Shown piece after piece: positions 1 to 10,208 of a DNA stretch of 64,000 nucleotides. The position numbers were made by a program, and so were the translations under genes. Position 1 is the stretch's first letter; each line of letters begins with the position of its first letter. The notes beneath the pieces are model-generated. The model was not told the DNA's origin. It searched no databases and was given only the letters and a program-made list of their open reading frames with translations. The stretch covers positions 124,001 through 188,000 of the forward strand of contig JBDXGY010000006.1 of the NCBI GenBank assembly GCA_039989895.1, read 5' to 3'. Source of the DNA: Hyphomicrobiales bacterium. Its GTDB lineage: Bacteria > Pseudomonadota > Alphaproteobacteria > Rhizobiales > JACESI01.

Positions 1-149
1 TGAAGAATGTTTGTACTGTTGGTAGCGATGACTGCTTGCGTTGAAATATTGTCCACTTCTGGTCCAAAACCAGCTATTGAACAGCCTCCAAGCATAGCAA
101 GTGATAAACTTGCTGACAGCCCCATTAATATGCCAAAGTTCTTGCGCAT
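1..149 (-). CDS. Lipoprotein, N-terminal fragment (cut by left window edge)
   Basis: Minus-strand reading frame starting at an ATG at 149 and open to the window edge, so only the first 49 residues are visible. They form a lipoprotein signal peptide: a basic start (MRKN), a hydrophobic core, and a lipobox L-G-G-C with the cysteine at residue 23, followed by a polar, Ser/Thr/Asn-rich mature part. It is divergent from pdxH, with only 44 bases between the two starts. The mature protein lies outside the window, so no function can be given. The lipobox makes it likely real; confidence is limited by the missing body. Confidence 0.6.
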   Translation of the reverse strand, partial: MRKNFGILMGLSASLSLAMLGGCSIAGFGPEVDNISTQAVIATNSTNIL

Positions 150-193
150 TAAATTCCGAATTACAACATTATGACTCAACAATAATACCTATT

Positions 194-814
194 ATGGCAA
201 TAAAAAAGTTAATGACAGATAATTTTCTAGAAGAAACAAATCCATTCAAAACTTTTGAACAGTGGGTCAACCAAGCAAAAGCTCACGAACTTAATGACCC
301 AAATGCTATGGCTTTGTCCAGCGTTGATTCCAATGGGATGCCAAATGTTCGCATTGTCCTGTTGAAAGATTGGGATGAGCGGGGGTTTGTTTTTTATACC
401 AATATGGAAAGCCAGAAAGGTGAGGAGGTATTGTCAGCGAAGAAAGCGGCGGTAAGTTTCCATTGGAAAAGCTTGAGAAAGCAAATTCGAATTCGCGGTA
501 TTACGGAACAAGTGAGTGATGTTGAAGCTGATGATTATTTTGCATCAAGGCCTCGTCTCAGCCAGCTTGGCGCTTGGGCATCCAAACAATCCCGTCCACT
601 GGATAGTCGTCAAACTATGATGGACGCGGTGGCCGCTCTTGAAGAAAAATATATAAATCAAGACATACCGCGCCCTGATTATTGGAAGGGCACCCGCATA
701 AAGCCTCTCTATATTGAATTTTGGCAAGATGGCGACTTCCGGCTGCATGATCGTTGTATTTTTCAGCGCTCTGATTTGTCACAAAACTGGCAGCAGCAAA
801 GATGGTATCCCTAA
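194..814 (+). CDS. pdxH: Pyridoxine/pyridoxamine 5'-phosphate oxidase
   Basis: FMN-dependent enzyme that oxidises pyridoxine- or pyridoxamine-5'-phosphate to pyridoxal 5'-phosphate, the last step of vitamin B6 synthesis and salvage, in the cytosol. Family landmarks appear in order: NDPNAMALSSVD, RIVLLK near residue 53, YTNMESQKG, FHWKSLRKQIRIRG (FMN phosphate contacts), ASKQSRPL, EFWQDGDFRLHDR near residue 185, and the closing aromatic RWYP. At 206 residues it is close to the usual 200-220. The frame is open further upstream (to 101), but that stretch is unlike the family and overlaps the divergent lipoprotein start, so ATG 194 was chosen; ATG 212 is a second option. It stands alone and is followed by an inverted repeat. 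Confidence 0.95.
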   Translation: MAIKKLMTDNFLEETNPFKTFEQWVNQAKAHELNDPNAMALSSVDSNGMPNVRIVLLKDWDERGFVFYTNMESQKGEEVLSAKKAAVSFHWKSLRKQIRIRGITEQVSDVEADDYFASRPRLSQLGAWASKQSRPLDSRQTMMDAVAALEEKYINQDIPRPDYWKGTRIKPLYIEFWQDGDFRLHDRCIFQRSDLSQNWQQQRWYP

Positions 815-817
815 TTT

Positions 818-870
818 TTCTATCAAACTTACTCGATTGGTATGAGTTTGATAGAAGACTATTGCTTTTT
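818..870 (+). terminator. Inverted repeat after pdxH, possible terminator
   Basis: Perfect 12-bp arms at 818-829 and 845-856 begin four bases after the pdxH stop codon, with a 15-base loop. A run of five T lies at about 866-870, ten bases past the stem, so it is not a textbook intrinsic terminator. The stem is AT-rich. It may end pdxH transcription, or stabilise the message end. Confidence 0.45.
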
Positions 871-931
871 GTAAGAAAACTATTGCATGCGCAAAATTAT
901 ACGATCCATGAGGGTATGTATTTAGATTGAA

Positions 932-949
932 TTAACCATTACTAACCAT
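932..949 (+). promoter_or_regulatory. TTAACCAT / TAACCAT direct repeat, CtrA-like site
   Basis: Two copies of TAACCAT with a period of ten bases (TTAACCAT at 932-939, TAACCAT at 943-949) lie about 65-80 bp upstream of the chemoreceptor start. The response regulator CtrA of alphaproteobacteria binds direct TTAA-type half sites about one helical turn apart and often controls motility genes. The spacing and second half site are not a perfect match, so this is a candidate only. Confidence 0.35.
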
Positions 950-1012
950 ATTCCCATACAAAGGCATATTTGTGCCACGAAAAATACAGTACGAGTGGGG
1001 AATAGATAAACG

Positions 1013-3175
1013 ATGTTCAATTTGAGCAAGAAATTAAACAATGTAAAAATTTCAATAAAAATGCCAATCTTGATTGTATTATCAGCAACTGTTTTGGCGT
1101 TAGGTTTAGGTTTTTTAAGTTATAGCACGGCTTCTAAAGTTGCTATTAAAAACGCTGAAGATGCAGTGTTGGGCGTGTTGGAAAACAGAAAAGCTACTCT
1201 TAATATTTATTTGCATTCCATTCAAGAAGACATTATCTCAGTTGCTTCTAATCCCTTTACTTACCAGGCAGAAAAAGCCTTCCATGATGCTTGGCTATCA
1301 ATGGGCGATGATGTCGAAAAGACACTTCAAGATGCTTATATCAATAATAATCCGCACCCACTTGGATCAAAAGAAAAACTTGATGTTGCTGATACCGGAA
1401 CAATATATGACTCTGCACATGCAACCTACCATCCGTGGTTTCGTACATTTCTAGAGAAGCGTGGTTACTATGATATTTTTCTTTTTGATCTTGAGGGTAA
1501 CCTTGTTTATTCCGTTTTCAAAGAGCTTGATTACGCAACAAATGTAATTACGGGTAAGTATAAAGACACTGATCTTGGTAATGCTTTCCGTGCAGCGGCT
1601 GGAAGTTCAACCAAAGAATCACTGCATTTCTTTGATTTTAAACCTTATTCGCCAAGCCATGGCGCACCGGCAAGTTTTTTATCGACGCCGTTGATTAATG
1701 GTGATGGTGAGAAAACAGGCGTTCTGGTTTTCCAAATGCCGATTGAGCGCATTAATGCGGTTATGACACCTGAGACAGGTTTGGGTGAGAGCGGTGAGAC
1801 ATTCCTCGTCGGAACAGATAATTTGGTTAGAAGCGCATCGCGTTTCATTAATTCAGACGAAATTCTCCAAAAGAAAGTTGAGTCTAGCGCCATTCGTGAT
1901 GCGTTCGATGGTAAAATTGGCTTTGAGGTAACCACAAATTATCGCAAAGGCAGCTATGAAATTACAGCAGAAAAAGTTAGCTTCAATGGTATTACCTGGG
2001 CCATGGTCGCGGCGATTAATAAGGCAGAAATAGTCGCGCCGGTTATTAGGTTGCGCAACGAGATAATCATTGAAGTGCTGGTTTTATTGTCCATCATAGG
2101 CGCTTTTGGTTATTGGGTATCAAATACAATTACTCGTCCATTGTCTGATACGACGAAGGCTATGGAAGAATTGAGTAAAGGCAACACAGATGTTGAGATT
2201 CATGCTGCTGAGCGTGGAGATGAAGTAGGAGATATAGCGCGTGCCCTTCAAGTCTTTCGTGATACGATGAATGAGAAAGCGGCGGCTGATTTAGAGCGAG
2301 ACGGGAAACGTCAAGAGGATCGTAAGCGTACTGAGCGCGTTGAATCCCGCATTAACGTATTTAGCACAATGGTTTCCGATCTTCTGGAATCATTTTCTAA
2401 GTCATCACAGGGTATGAAAGATTCTTCAGTTGCTCTTTCTGCAATTGCTGAACAAACAAATTCACAAGCCGGAACAGTATCAGAATCTGCTAGCGCTGCT
2501 GCATCCAATATTCAGACAGTATCTACGGCTTCAGAGCAATTGCGCTCATCTATTGCGGCGATTGCGAATGATGCAAAACAATCTCGCTCAGCGGCAGAGG
2601 CGGCTGTGGTTGAAGTTGAAAATGCCAATAAGGAAGTCAGTGGTCTTGTTTCATTGGCTGAAAAAGTTGGCGATGTTGTAACGCTGATCTCTGATATTGC
2701 AGAACAAACAAACCTTCTTGCCTTGAACGCAACCATTGAGGCTGCACGCGCAGGTGAGATGGGTAAAGGCTTCGCGGTTGTTGCAACCGAAGTTAAAGAG
2801 CTTGCAAGCCAAACAGCAAAAGCGACAGAAGAAATCAGCCAGCAAATTGGTGATATTCGTACAGCAACCGGTAATTCAGTATCCGCCATTGAAAAAATTG
2901 GTGAGGTTGTAGAACAGGTAAACACCAGTTCTTCTGCGATCGCATCAGCAGTACAGCAGCAAGATTCAGCGACATCTAATATTGCTCAAAACATGATTGA
3001 TGTTGCTAAACGCACTGAAAATGTCACGGAGAGTATCGGTGATGTGACGCGGGCATCCCAAGATACAGGTAAAATGGCAAACGATGTTCTCGATGCGGCT
3101 GGCAATTTGGCGGATCAATCGTCGACTTTGCAATCAGAGATTACATCGTTTCTGGATGATATCAGAGCCGCCTAA
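1013..3175 (+). CDS. Methyl-accepting chemotaxis protein with Cache-type sensor domain
   Basis: Transmembrane chemoreceptor of 720 residues. Order of parts: TM1 at about residues 18-40; a periplasmic domain at about 41-345 with the look of a double Cache (dCache) sensor ([33 protein letters not shown]); TM2 at about 350-372; HAMP at about 373-425 ([20 protein letters not shown]); then the long cytoplasmic signalling coiled coil. The CheA/CheW-contacting hairpin tip is intact: [20 protein letters not shown] and [14 protein letters not shown]. No C-terminal CheR-tethering pentapeptide is seen. There are no che genes nearby, so it must feed an array encoded elsewhere. The ligand is unknown. A bidirectional-looking terminator follows the stop. 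Confidence 0.93.
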   Translation: MFNLSKKLNNVKISIKMPILIVLSATVLALGLGFLSYSTASKVAIKNAEDAVLGVLENRKATLNIYLHSIQEDIISVASNPFTYQAEKAFHDAWLSMGDDVEKTLQDAYINNNPHPLGSKEKLDVADTGTIYDSAHATYHPWFRTFLEKRGYYDIFLFDLEGNLVYSVFKELDYATNVITGKYKDTDLGNAFRAAAGSSTKESLHFFDFKPYSPSHGAPASFLSTPLINGDGEKTGVLVFQMPIERINAVMTPETGLGESGETFLVGTDNLVRSASRFINSDEILQKKVESSAIRDAFDGKIGFEVTTNYRKGSYEITAEKVSFNGITWAMVAAINKAEIVAPVIRLRNEIIIEVLVLLSIIGAFGYWVSNTITRPLSDTTKAMEELSKGNTDVEIHAAERGDEVGDIARALQVFRDTMNEKAAADLERDGKRQEDRKRTERVESRINVFSTMVSDLLESFSKSSQGMKDSSVALSAIAEQTNSQAGTVSESASAAASNIQTVSTASEQLRSSIAAIANDAKQSRSAAEAAVVEVENANKEVSGLVSLAEKVGDVVTLISDIAEQTNLLALNATIEAARAGEMGKGFAVVATEVKELASQTAKATEEISQQIGDIRTATGNSVSAIEKIGEVVEQVNTSSSAIASAVQQQDSATSNIAQNMIDVAKRTENVTESIGDVTRASQDTGKMANDVLDAAGNLADQSSTLQSEITSFLDDIRAA

Positions 3176-3203
3176 TCGAGTAATAAGTATCTCGACAATA
3201 ATT

Positions 3204-3238
3204 AAAACCCCTTCTAGCAGATCGCAGAAGGGGTTTTT
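3204..3238. terminator. Intrinsic terminator between chemoreceptor and tldD
   Basis: Stem CCCCTTCT at 3208-3215 pairs with AGAAGGGG at 3226-3233; the flanking AAAA and TTTT extend it to 12 bp, and TTTTT follows at 3234-3238. It lies between the convergent chemoreceptor and tldD genes. The A-run before the stem and T-run after it would let it work on both strands. Confidence 0.8.
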
Positions 3239-3289
3239 GTTTGCGCTCAATTATAGTGTCATAATTATAGTGCGGTAGCGCCAGTGACT

Positions 3290-4729
3290 TTATAGGGCGG
3301 TTCCGCCGACGGTGATTGCATCAATGCGCATGGTGGGCTGACCAACACCAACTGGCACGCCTTGCCCCTGTTTGCCACAAGTTCCAATTCCTGGATCAAG
3401 TTTCAAGTCATTGCCGATCATTGGTACTTTGCGCATTGCATCTGGTCCATTGCCTATAATCATTGCCCCTTTAACGGGGGCGCCGATTTTGCCATCTTCC
3501 AGCATATAAGCCTCGGTGCATTCGAAAACGAATTTACCGGATGTGATATCAACCTGACCGCCACCGAAAGAGACGGCATAGAGGCCTTTTTTCACGGATG
3601 ATAGAATTTCATCAGGCTCGTGTTGTCCATCTAGCATGATGGTATTTGTCATGCGTGGCATTGGGATATGGGCATAAGATTGACGTCGTCCGTTACCCGT
3701 AGGTTCGACACCCATGAGGCGAGCGTTTTGTCTGTCCTGCATAAATCCGACCAGACGACCATCCTCAATCAAAACTGTACGATTTGTTGGCGTGCCTTCA
3801 TCATCGATAGAAAGAGATCCGCGTCTGTCGTTAATGGTGCCATCATCCACGACAGTGACGCCGGGAGAGGCTACCATTTCGCCCATCAAACCGGCAAAAG
3901 CGGATGTTTTTTTCCGATTGAAATCACCTTCTAGTCCATGACCAACGGCTTCATGCAACAAAATACCCGGCCAACCTGCGCCAAGCACAACGTCCATTTC
4001 ACCAGCAGGTGCTGGCACAGCTTCAAGATTGACAAGCGCCTGACGCAGCGCTTCATCAACACCAGCCTGCCAGTTTTCGGTAATCAGAAAGTCGCTAAAT
4101 GTCGTGCGCCCACCAGTGCCGTGACTGCCCGTTTCTTGTCTGTCGCCTTCACCGGCAACCACAGACATATTCAGTCTGACCATCGGGCGCACATCGCGAA
4201 CATAATGTCCATCCCCGCGTAAGATCTCAACAACTTGCCAGCTTGCGGCAACTGAGGCTGACACTTGTCGAACGCGGTGGTCTTTGTCTCGGGCATAGGC
4301 GTCGATTTCCTGTAGCAGGGCAACTTTTTCTTCAAAAGTTGGCTCGCCAATAGGATTTTGTGACGTGTAGAGTTGACGGTTGGTGCGGGCAGGCGGGCTT
4401 GCGTAACTGCCCGTGTGACCAGTTTTGACAGCTTGCACGGCATCAATTGATCGTTTTAGGCTAGCAACAGACACTTCACCGGAATGCGCATAACCAGCGG
4501 CTTCACCTGCTACAGCGCGAAGACCAAAGCCGTGATCGGTATTGAACGATGCTGATTTCAATCGTCCATTATCAAACATAAGCGATTCTGATTGCGCATA
4601 TTCAAGATAAAGCTCGCCATCATCAGCGCCCGAAAGTGCTTCGCCAACGAGTGCCGTTGCTTGTTCTCGGGTCAGATCACTATTGTCAAAAAGCGATAGA
4701 TCGGGTGAAGGAGCGTCATTATCAGCCAT
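3290..4729 (-). CDS. tldD: Metalloprotease TldD
   Basis: TldD/PmbA-family zinc metalloprotease, the TldD half of the TldD-TldE heterodimer that degrades unfolded peptides and matures some peptide products in the cytosol. The family's HExxxH zinc site is present as HEAVGHGLEGD near residue 260, followed by the usual DDGT...GSLSIDDEGTP(T) and C-terminal GGTCGKxGQ-like glycine-rich segments (DPGIGTCGKQGQGVPVG). At 479 residues it has normal length. The frame opens with TTG at 4741, but ATG 4729 has a GGA ribosome site seven bases upstream and is preferred. The pmbA/tldE partner is not in the window. It is followed upstream by ialB on the same strand, a usual pairing in Rhizobiales. Confidence 0.94.
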   Translation of the reverse strand: MADNDAPSPDLSLFDNSDLTREQATALVGEALSGADDGELYLEYAQSESLMFDNGRLKSASFNTDHGFGLRAVAGEAAGYAHSGEVSVASLKRSIDAVQAVKTGHTGSYASPPARTNRQLYTSQNPIGEPTFEEKVALLQEIDAYARDKDHRVRQVSASVAASWQVVEILRGDGHYVRDVRPMVRLNMSVVAGEGDRQETGSHGTGGRTTFSDFLITENWQAGVDEALRQALVNLEAVPAPAGEMDVVLGAGWPGILLHEAVGHGLEGDFNRKKTSAFAGLMGEMVASPGVTVVDDGTINDRRGSLSIDDEGTPTNRTVLIEDGRLVGFMQDRQNARLMGVEPTGNGRRQSYAHIPMPRMTNTIMLDGQHEPDEILSSVKKGLYAVSFGGGQVDITSGKFVFECTEAYMLEDGKIGAPVKGAMIIGNGPDAMRKVPMIGNDLKLDPGIGTCGKQGQGVPVGVGQPTMRIDAITVGGTAL

Positions 4730-4775
4730 AGTGGTTTCCAAATTTGGAGTGTCGTCTAGGGGCAGGAGCCTAAGA

Positions 4776-5297
4776 TCACAACTTATCTAGTGCATTAAAG
4801 CCTGCGGTAAAACCTTTGAGTTCAATCGGTATGCCGATTCCTTCTTCTGGTGTTTGAAAAATCACAAAAGTAGCAAGATTGCCCTTTTTCATCTGGTCGA
4901 TCAATTTTTCATCCATGACAATTTCCGCAACACAGCCACCATCCTGCAAGCAGCGTACAAAAGAAGCATTGCCAAGGTTTTGTTCATCAATTCGCAAACC
5001 AAGACCGGAGGGAAGCAGCACGCCCAAGGGTGCTAACACGCGAAGAACATGTGATTGTTTGTCAGCCGTTTTTAATATGATGACGGTAAGGCCCACATTG
5101 GGGCGGTTTTCTGCAACGACAAATTGAATCATCGCGCATTGTTCAGAGCGTGCGCCAGCGGGTGTTTCGCATCTTATCTCCCAGCCACCATGGATTTCCT
5201 TCACTTCACCTTGTGCCAAGGCTGGATTGCTGAATAGTGTAGCGACAGGCAAGACGAGCGATGCAACAAGGAGCATCATTAAAATACGGGGTTTCAT
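4776..5297 (-). CDS. Invasion-associated locus B (IalB) family protein
   Basis: Exported protein of 173 residues. Residues 1-28 are a clean signal peptide ending NPALAQ. The mature part matches the IalB family: a HGGWEIRCETPAGA start, then CAMIQFVV, and a central paired-cysteine segment VRCLQDGGCVAEIVMDE. The family is named from Bartonella IalB, linked to erythrocyte invasion, but homologues are widespread in free-living Rhizobiales where their role is unknown, so the name should not be read as evidence of pathogenicity. It lies 46 bp upstream of tldD on the same strand and divergent from the cox operon, the common arrangement in this order. Confidence 0.85.
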   Translation of the reverse strand: MKPRILMMLLVASLVLPVATLFSNPALAQGEVKEIHGGWEIRCETPAGARSEQCAMIQFVVAENRPNVGLTVIILKTADKQSHVLRVLAPLGVLLPSGLGLRIDEQNLGNASFVRCLQDGGCVAEIVMDEKLIDQMKKGNLATFVIFQTPEEGIGIPIELKGFTAGFNALDKL

Positions 5298-5798
5298 AAT
5301 AGGTGCTTTCGAATCGGCGTTATTTTTACCATTTCAACATGAATATGCTTTGGATTGGAACCATTTATGGAAATTCTTGGTGTGATTTCGTAGGAATAAT
5401 GGGTCATCTCATTGAAATAAATCGCTATTTCTTACAATGATAGCTTTCTTGGAGCTAAATTTTATATAACCTAGATAAGAAATTTGTTGATTGTGCGACT
5501 CTTTGTCGATGAATTTGTGAAGAAACACGTTGTCCTTTCCTGTCTAATATGTTGTACAGCCATATTAAGGCGGGGCTTTTAAAAAAGTATCATTGACTTC
5601 ACATGGTCAGATGCCAAGATGTATATGTACTTTATGAAAAACGACATGGTCTATTTGTCGTATTTTCAACAGCCATTCGCTGATGTAGGTTATAACAACT
5701 AAGGGTCCATCACGGGCTCTATTACGGTCTAACGTTGCGCAAATATGAAGAATGAAATATTTTCAGGTTTGTGGTTAGAAAAACGAGGAGAAGACACC
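5298..5798. promoter_or_regulatory. Divergent intergenic region ialB / cox operon
   Basis: About 500 AT-rich bases with no convincing gene. The longest plus-strand frame found by eye is about 33 codons without a ribosome site. It should hold the promoters of both ialB and the cox operon. A weak sigma70-like candidate is TTGACT at 5593 with AAGATG 17 bases later. A small hairpin, ACGACA at 5641-5646 with TGTCGT at 5656-5661, lies downstream of it. GAGGAG at 5785-5790 is the ribosome site for coxB. Confidence 0.4.
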
Positions 5799-6728
5799 TT
5801 GAAGATGTCATTTGATCGTGCGGCCCAATCATTAATTGGCGCATTTACATTTATTACGGCAATTGTGTTTGCATTCAGCGCATCGGCGCAACAACCTGAG
5901 GCGTGGCAAACTGGTTTTCAAAATGCTGTGACGCCCATCATGGAAGATATTGTCTGGCTGAATTGGTTCACGCTCGTAATCATAACGGTGATTACTCTTT
6001 TCGTGGTGGTGTTGTTAGCCATCATTTTTGTCAAATACAATTCAAAAGCCAATCCAGTTGCTTCTAAAACAACACACAACACTGCAATTGAAATTGTCTG
6101 GACTGTAGCGCCGATTATTATTTTGATGATTATTGTAGCGCCATCTATTCGCCTGCTCTATGCACAGCAAGTTATCCCTGAAGCCGATTTAACGATCAAG
6201 ATCACCGGCTATCAGTGGAACTGGGGTTATGAATACCCTGATTATGAAATTGATGAATATGTCTCATCTATGCTTCCTGTCGGCGATGATGGATATAATC
6301 TGGCCGCCCATAAAGATATGGCGCTTGAGCGCGGCGATGGGATTGAAAACTATCCGCGCCTTCTAGCCGTCGATGCAGAGCTGGTTGTGCCTTTGGGCAA
6401 GGTCGTGCGGCTTGATGTTACATCAGGCGATGTGCTGCATTCTTTTGCAATGCCGTCATTCGGCATCAAGATTGATGCCGTGCCTGGTCGTTTGAACTCT
6501 GGTTGGTTTAAAGCTGAGAAAGAAGGCCTTTATTATGGTCAGTGTTCGCAGATTTGTGGTGCCGGTGAAGGCTATGCAGGTCACTCTTTCATGCCAATTG
6601 CCATACGTGTGGTCGATGAGAGCACTTTTGATGATTGGGCTGCAACAGCGAGCGAGAGCTTGGACTTGAGCTGGGAAATCCTAGCTTCAGCTCAACTCGA
6701 TGAGACAATTAAAGTGGCGAATAAATAA
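5799..6728 (+). CDS. coxB: Cytochrome c oxidase subunit II, unusual CuA loop
   Basis: Subunit II of the aa3 oxidase; its periplasmic cupredoxin domain receives electrons from cytochrome c through the dinuclear CuA centre. Signal peptide, two TM helices (about 40-65 and 85-105), the quinol/heme-side motif ITGYQWNWGYEYP, and the CuA ligand His214 in DVLHSFAMP are all present. The CuA loop is odd: C249-SQI-C253, then eight residues before H262 where the family has three, and M265. It reads CGAG, an extra EGYAG, then HSFMPI. The usual Glu between the cysteines, whose side chain holds Mg/Mn, is Gln251. The frame starts at ATG 5745, but TTG 5799 sits eight bases after GAGGAG; ATG 5805 is also possible. 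First gene of the cox operon. Confidence 0.93.
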   Translation: MKMSFDRAAQSLIGAFTFITAIVFAFSASAQQPEAWQTGFQNAVTPIMEDIVWLNWFTLVIITVITLFVVVLLAIIFVKYNSKANPVASKTTHNTAIEIVWTVAPIIILMIIVAPSIRLLYAQQVIPEADLTIKITGYQWNWGYEYPDYEIDEYVSSMLPVGDDGYNLAAHKDMALERGDGIENYPRLLAVDAELVVPLGKVVRLDVTSGDVLHSFAMPSFGIKIDAVPGRLNSGWFKAEKEGLYYGQCSQICGAGEGYAGHSFMPIAIRVVDESTFDDWAATASESLDLSWEILASAQLDETIKVANK

Positions 6729-6760
6729 GCGCTAAATAAATTAGATTTGATGGTCGTTAA

Positions 6761-8392
<1,632 letters not shown>

Positions 8393-8475
8393 GGCAATTA
8401 TAATATTGCAATAAAACATATGGCCGCCGCTCTTATTAGTTGGCGACCATGCCATATAAGGGGCAAAAACGGCTG

Positions 8476-9408
8476 ATGTCATCCATTGATGTAAAAACAG
8501 AAACCGAACCCACGGCTCACCTTTCACTAGCTGAGCCAAAGGATTATTTCGAGCTGTTGAAACCTCGGGTTATGTCGCTGGTTATCTTTACAGCTTTTGT
8601 CGGTATAGTGCTGGCACCTCAAGGAAATCTACACCCAGTTTTAAGTGCTATTGCCTTGCTGTGCATTGCGGTTGGCGCTGGCGCTTCGGGTGCGCTGAAT
8701 ATGTGGTATGACGCAGATATTGATGGGCAGATGACCAGAACAGCTAAACGTCCGATCCCTTCTGGCCGTGCAACAAAAGGCGAGGCTTTGGGACTTGGTC
8801 TTGTGCTTTCTACTTTTTCAGTCATGCTTCTTGGGCTTGCGGCCAATTGGCTTGCAGCGGGCTTGCTGGCGTTCACAATCTTCTTTTATGCCGTCATCTA
8901 CACGATGTGGTTGAAACGTGCGACGCCGCAAAACATTGTTATCGGCGGTGCTGCTGGTGCCTTTCCTCCTGTTGTGGGTTGGGCGGCGGTCACAGGTTCT
9001 GCGCCTGTTGAAGCATGGGTTTTATTCGCCGTCATCTTTTTGTGGACCCCGCCGCATTTTTGGGCATTGGCTTTATTTAAAATGCGTGATTACGAAGTCA
9101 TTGGTATGCCAATGTTGCCCAATGTGGCCGGTGAAAAATCCACTCGTTTTCAAATGCTTCTCTATTCAGTACCTCTGGCGATCAGTGGTGTGCTGCCTTG
9201 GTATTTCGGATTTGCCGGCGCGCTTTATGGCGTTATTGCGACTGTGCTTGGTGCAATCTTCGTGTGGCGTACGGTTCAGGTTTGGTACAAAGCAGGTGAT
9301 GATAACATGAAAGCCGAAAAGCGGCTGTTTGGATTTTCAATTTGGTATTTGTTCCTGTTATTCTCAGCGCTTTTATTGAGCCCTGTTATGTCATTGTTTG
9401 GGATTTGA
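8476..9408 (+). CDS. ctaB: Protoheme IX farnesyltransferase (heme O synthase)
   Basis: UbiA-family membrane prenyltransferase that adds a farnesyl group to heme b, giving heme O, the precursor of heme A used by CoxA. Typical features: [16 protein letters not shown] near the N terminus, the first Asp-rich prenyl-diphosphate site [19 protein letters not shown](IP), the second [27 protein letters not shown], and about nine TM helices. At 310 residues it has normal length. Earlier in-frame starts exist at 8440 and 8449; ATG 8476 was chosen because the family begins shortly before the first TM helix, though its ribosome site is weak. Cotranscribed with coxA. Confidence 0.95.
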   Translation: MSSIDVKTETEPTAHLSLAEPKDYFELLKPRVMSLVIFTAFVGIVLAPQGNLHPVLSAIALLCIAVGAGASGALNMWYDADIDGQMTRTAKRPIPSGRATKGEALGLGLVLSTFSVMLLGLAANWLAAGLLAFTIFFYAVIYTMWLKRATPQNIVIGGAAGAFPPVVGWAAVTGSAPVEAWVLFAVIFLWTPPHFWALALFKMRDYEVIGMPMLPNVAGEKSTRFQMLLYSVPLAISGVLPWYFGFAGALYGVIATVLGAIFVWRTVQVWYKAGDDNMKAEKRLFGFSIWYLFLLFSALLLSPVMSLFGI

Positions 9409-9418
9409 GGTCGATTTG

Positions 9419-9565
9419 ATGGATGATCTTATAGAACTCACCCCAGAGGAACAGCGTCGCCGCAAAAGACGCTCGGTAGCCGTTGGCTTGGCCTTGGCTG
9501 CTCTGGTTGTTCTTTTTTATATCGTAACAGTTGTGAAATTTTTCCCGGATAGTGTCGCATCATGA
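9419..9565 (+). CDS. coxF: CoxF-like small membrane protein
   Basis: A 48-residue frame between ctaB and ctaG. It has a charged N terminus (TPEEQRRRKRR), then a single TM helix at about residues 19-40 rich in Val, Ala and Leu, and a short tail. Its TGA stop overlaps the ctaG start as ATGA, which indicates translational coupling, and ten bases separate it from ctaB. Many Rhizobiales carry such a tiny TM protein, called CoxF or hypothetical, at exactly this place; its role in oxidase assembly is not established. Confidence rests on position and architecture, since little family sequence can be compared at this size. Confidence 0.8.
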   Translation: MDDLIELTPEEQRRRKRRSVAVGLALAALVVLFYIVTVVKFFPDSVAS

Positions 9566-10173
9566 AACTCAAATTAGAGAATAACGACAAATCTAAAAAC
9601 CAAAAGGCGAATCGTTCTGTTGCGACTGCCTGTGTTTGTTTTGTCGTTGGCATGGTTGGGATGGCTTATGCGGCTGTGCCACTTTATGAAATCTTTTGTC
9701 AGGTGACAGGCTATGGCGGGACAACACAACGGGCAGATGCGCCAGCCGACAAAGTGTTGGATCACGAGATTACCGTTCGCTTTGATGCGAATGTTGGTTC
9801 GGGCCTTCCTTGGGAGTTTGACCCTGAAGTCACAAAAATGAAAGTCAAAATAGGCGAAACACAACAAGCCAATTATATCATCAGAAATGTTGATAGCGTG
9901 CCTGTTGGAGCCACGGCTTCCTTCAATGTGTCGCCGCCGTCTGCAGGTGCTTATTTCAATAAGCTTGAATGCTTCTGTTTTACAGATCAAGCGCTTTTAG
10001 CAGGCGAAACTCAATCGATGCCGGTGATTTTTTTCATCGACCCTGAGTATGTCAATGACCCTGATGTCAAAGATGTTGGAACAATAACATTATCATATAC
10101 GTTTTTTCCTAGTGAAATAGACGAAGAGACACTTGCACAATTGCAAGAAAACGAGCAAAAACGAATACAATAA
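9562..10173 (+). CDS. ctaG: Cytochrome c oxidase assembly protein CtaG (Cox11)
   Basis: Membrane-anchored copper chaperone of the Cox11 family that delivers copper to the CuB site of subunit I. It has a short cytoplasmic N terminus, one TM helix at about residues 14-36, the conserved VPLYEIFCQVTGYGGTTQ with its conserved Cys right after the membrane, and the copper-binding ECFCFTDQ pair of cysteines. The domain ends with DVKDVGTITLSYTFF. At 203 residues it has normal length. Its ATG overlaps the coxF stop. Part of the cox operon. Confidence 0.95.
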   Translation: MKLKLENNDKSKNQKANRSVATACVCFVVGMVGMAYAAVPLYEIFCQVTGYGGTTQRADAPADKVLDHEITVRFDANVGSGLPWEFDPEVTKMKVKIGETQQANYIIRNVDSVPVGATASFNVSPPSAGAYFNKLECFCFTDQALLAGETQSMPVIFFIDPEYVNDPDVKDVGTITLSYTFFPSEIDEETLAQLQENEQKRIQ

Positions 10174-10208
10174 ACGCTGCGTATGCGGCATTAGAAACTA
10201 GGTGAACC

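Noticed and set aside
2512-2925. 137-codon minus-strand frame inside the first chemoreceptor
   Set aside because: Complement of the Ala/Ser/Glu-rich signalling coiled coil, which commonly leaves the opposite strand open; no start signals.
5338-5440. 33-codon plus-strand frame in the ialB-cox spacer
   Set aside because: No ribosome site, no signal or domain, and AT-rich composition typical of spacer DNA.
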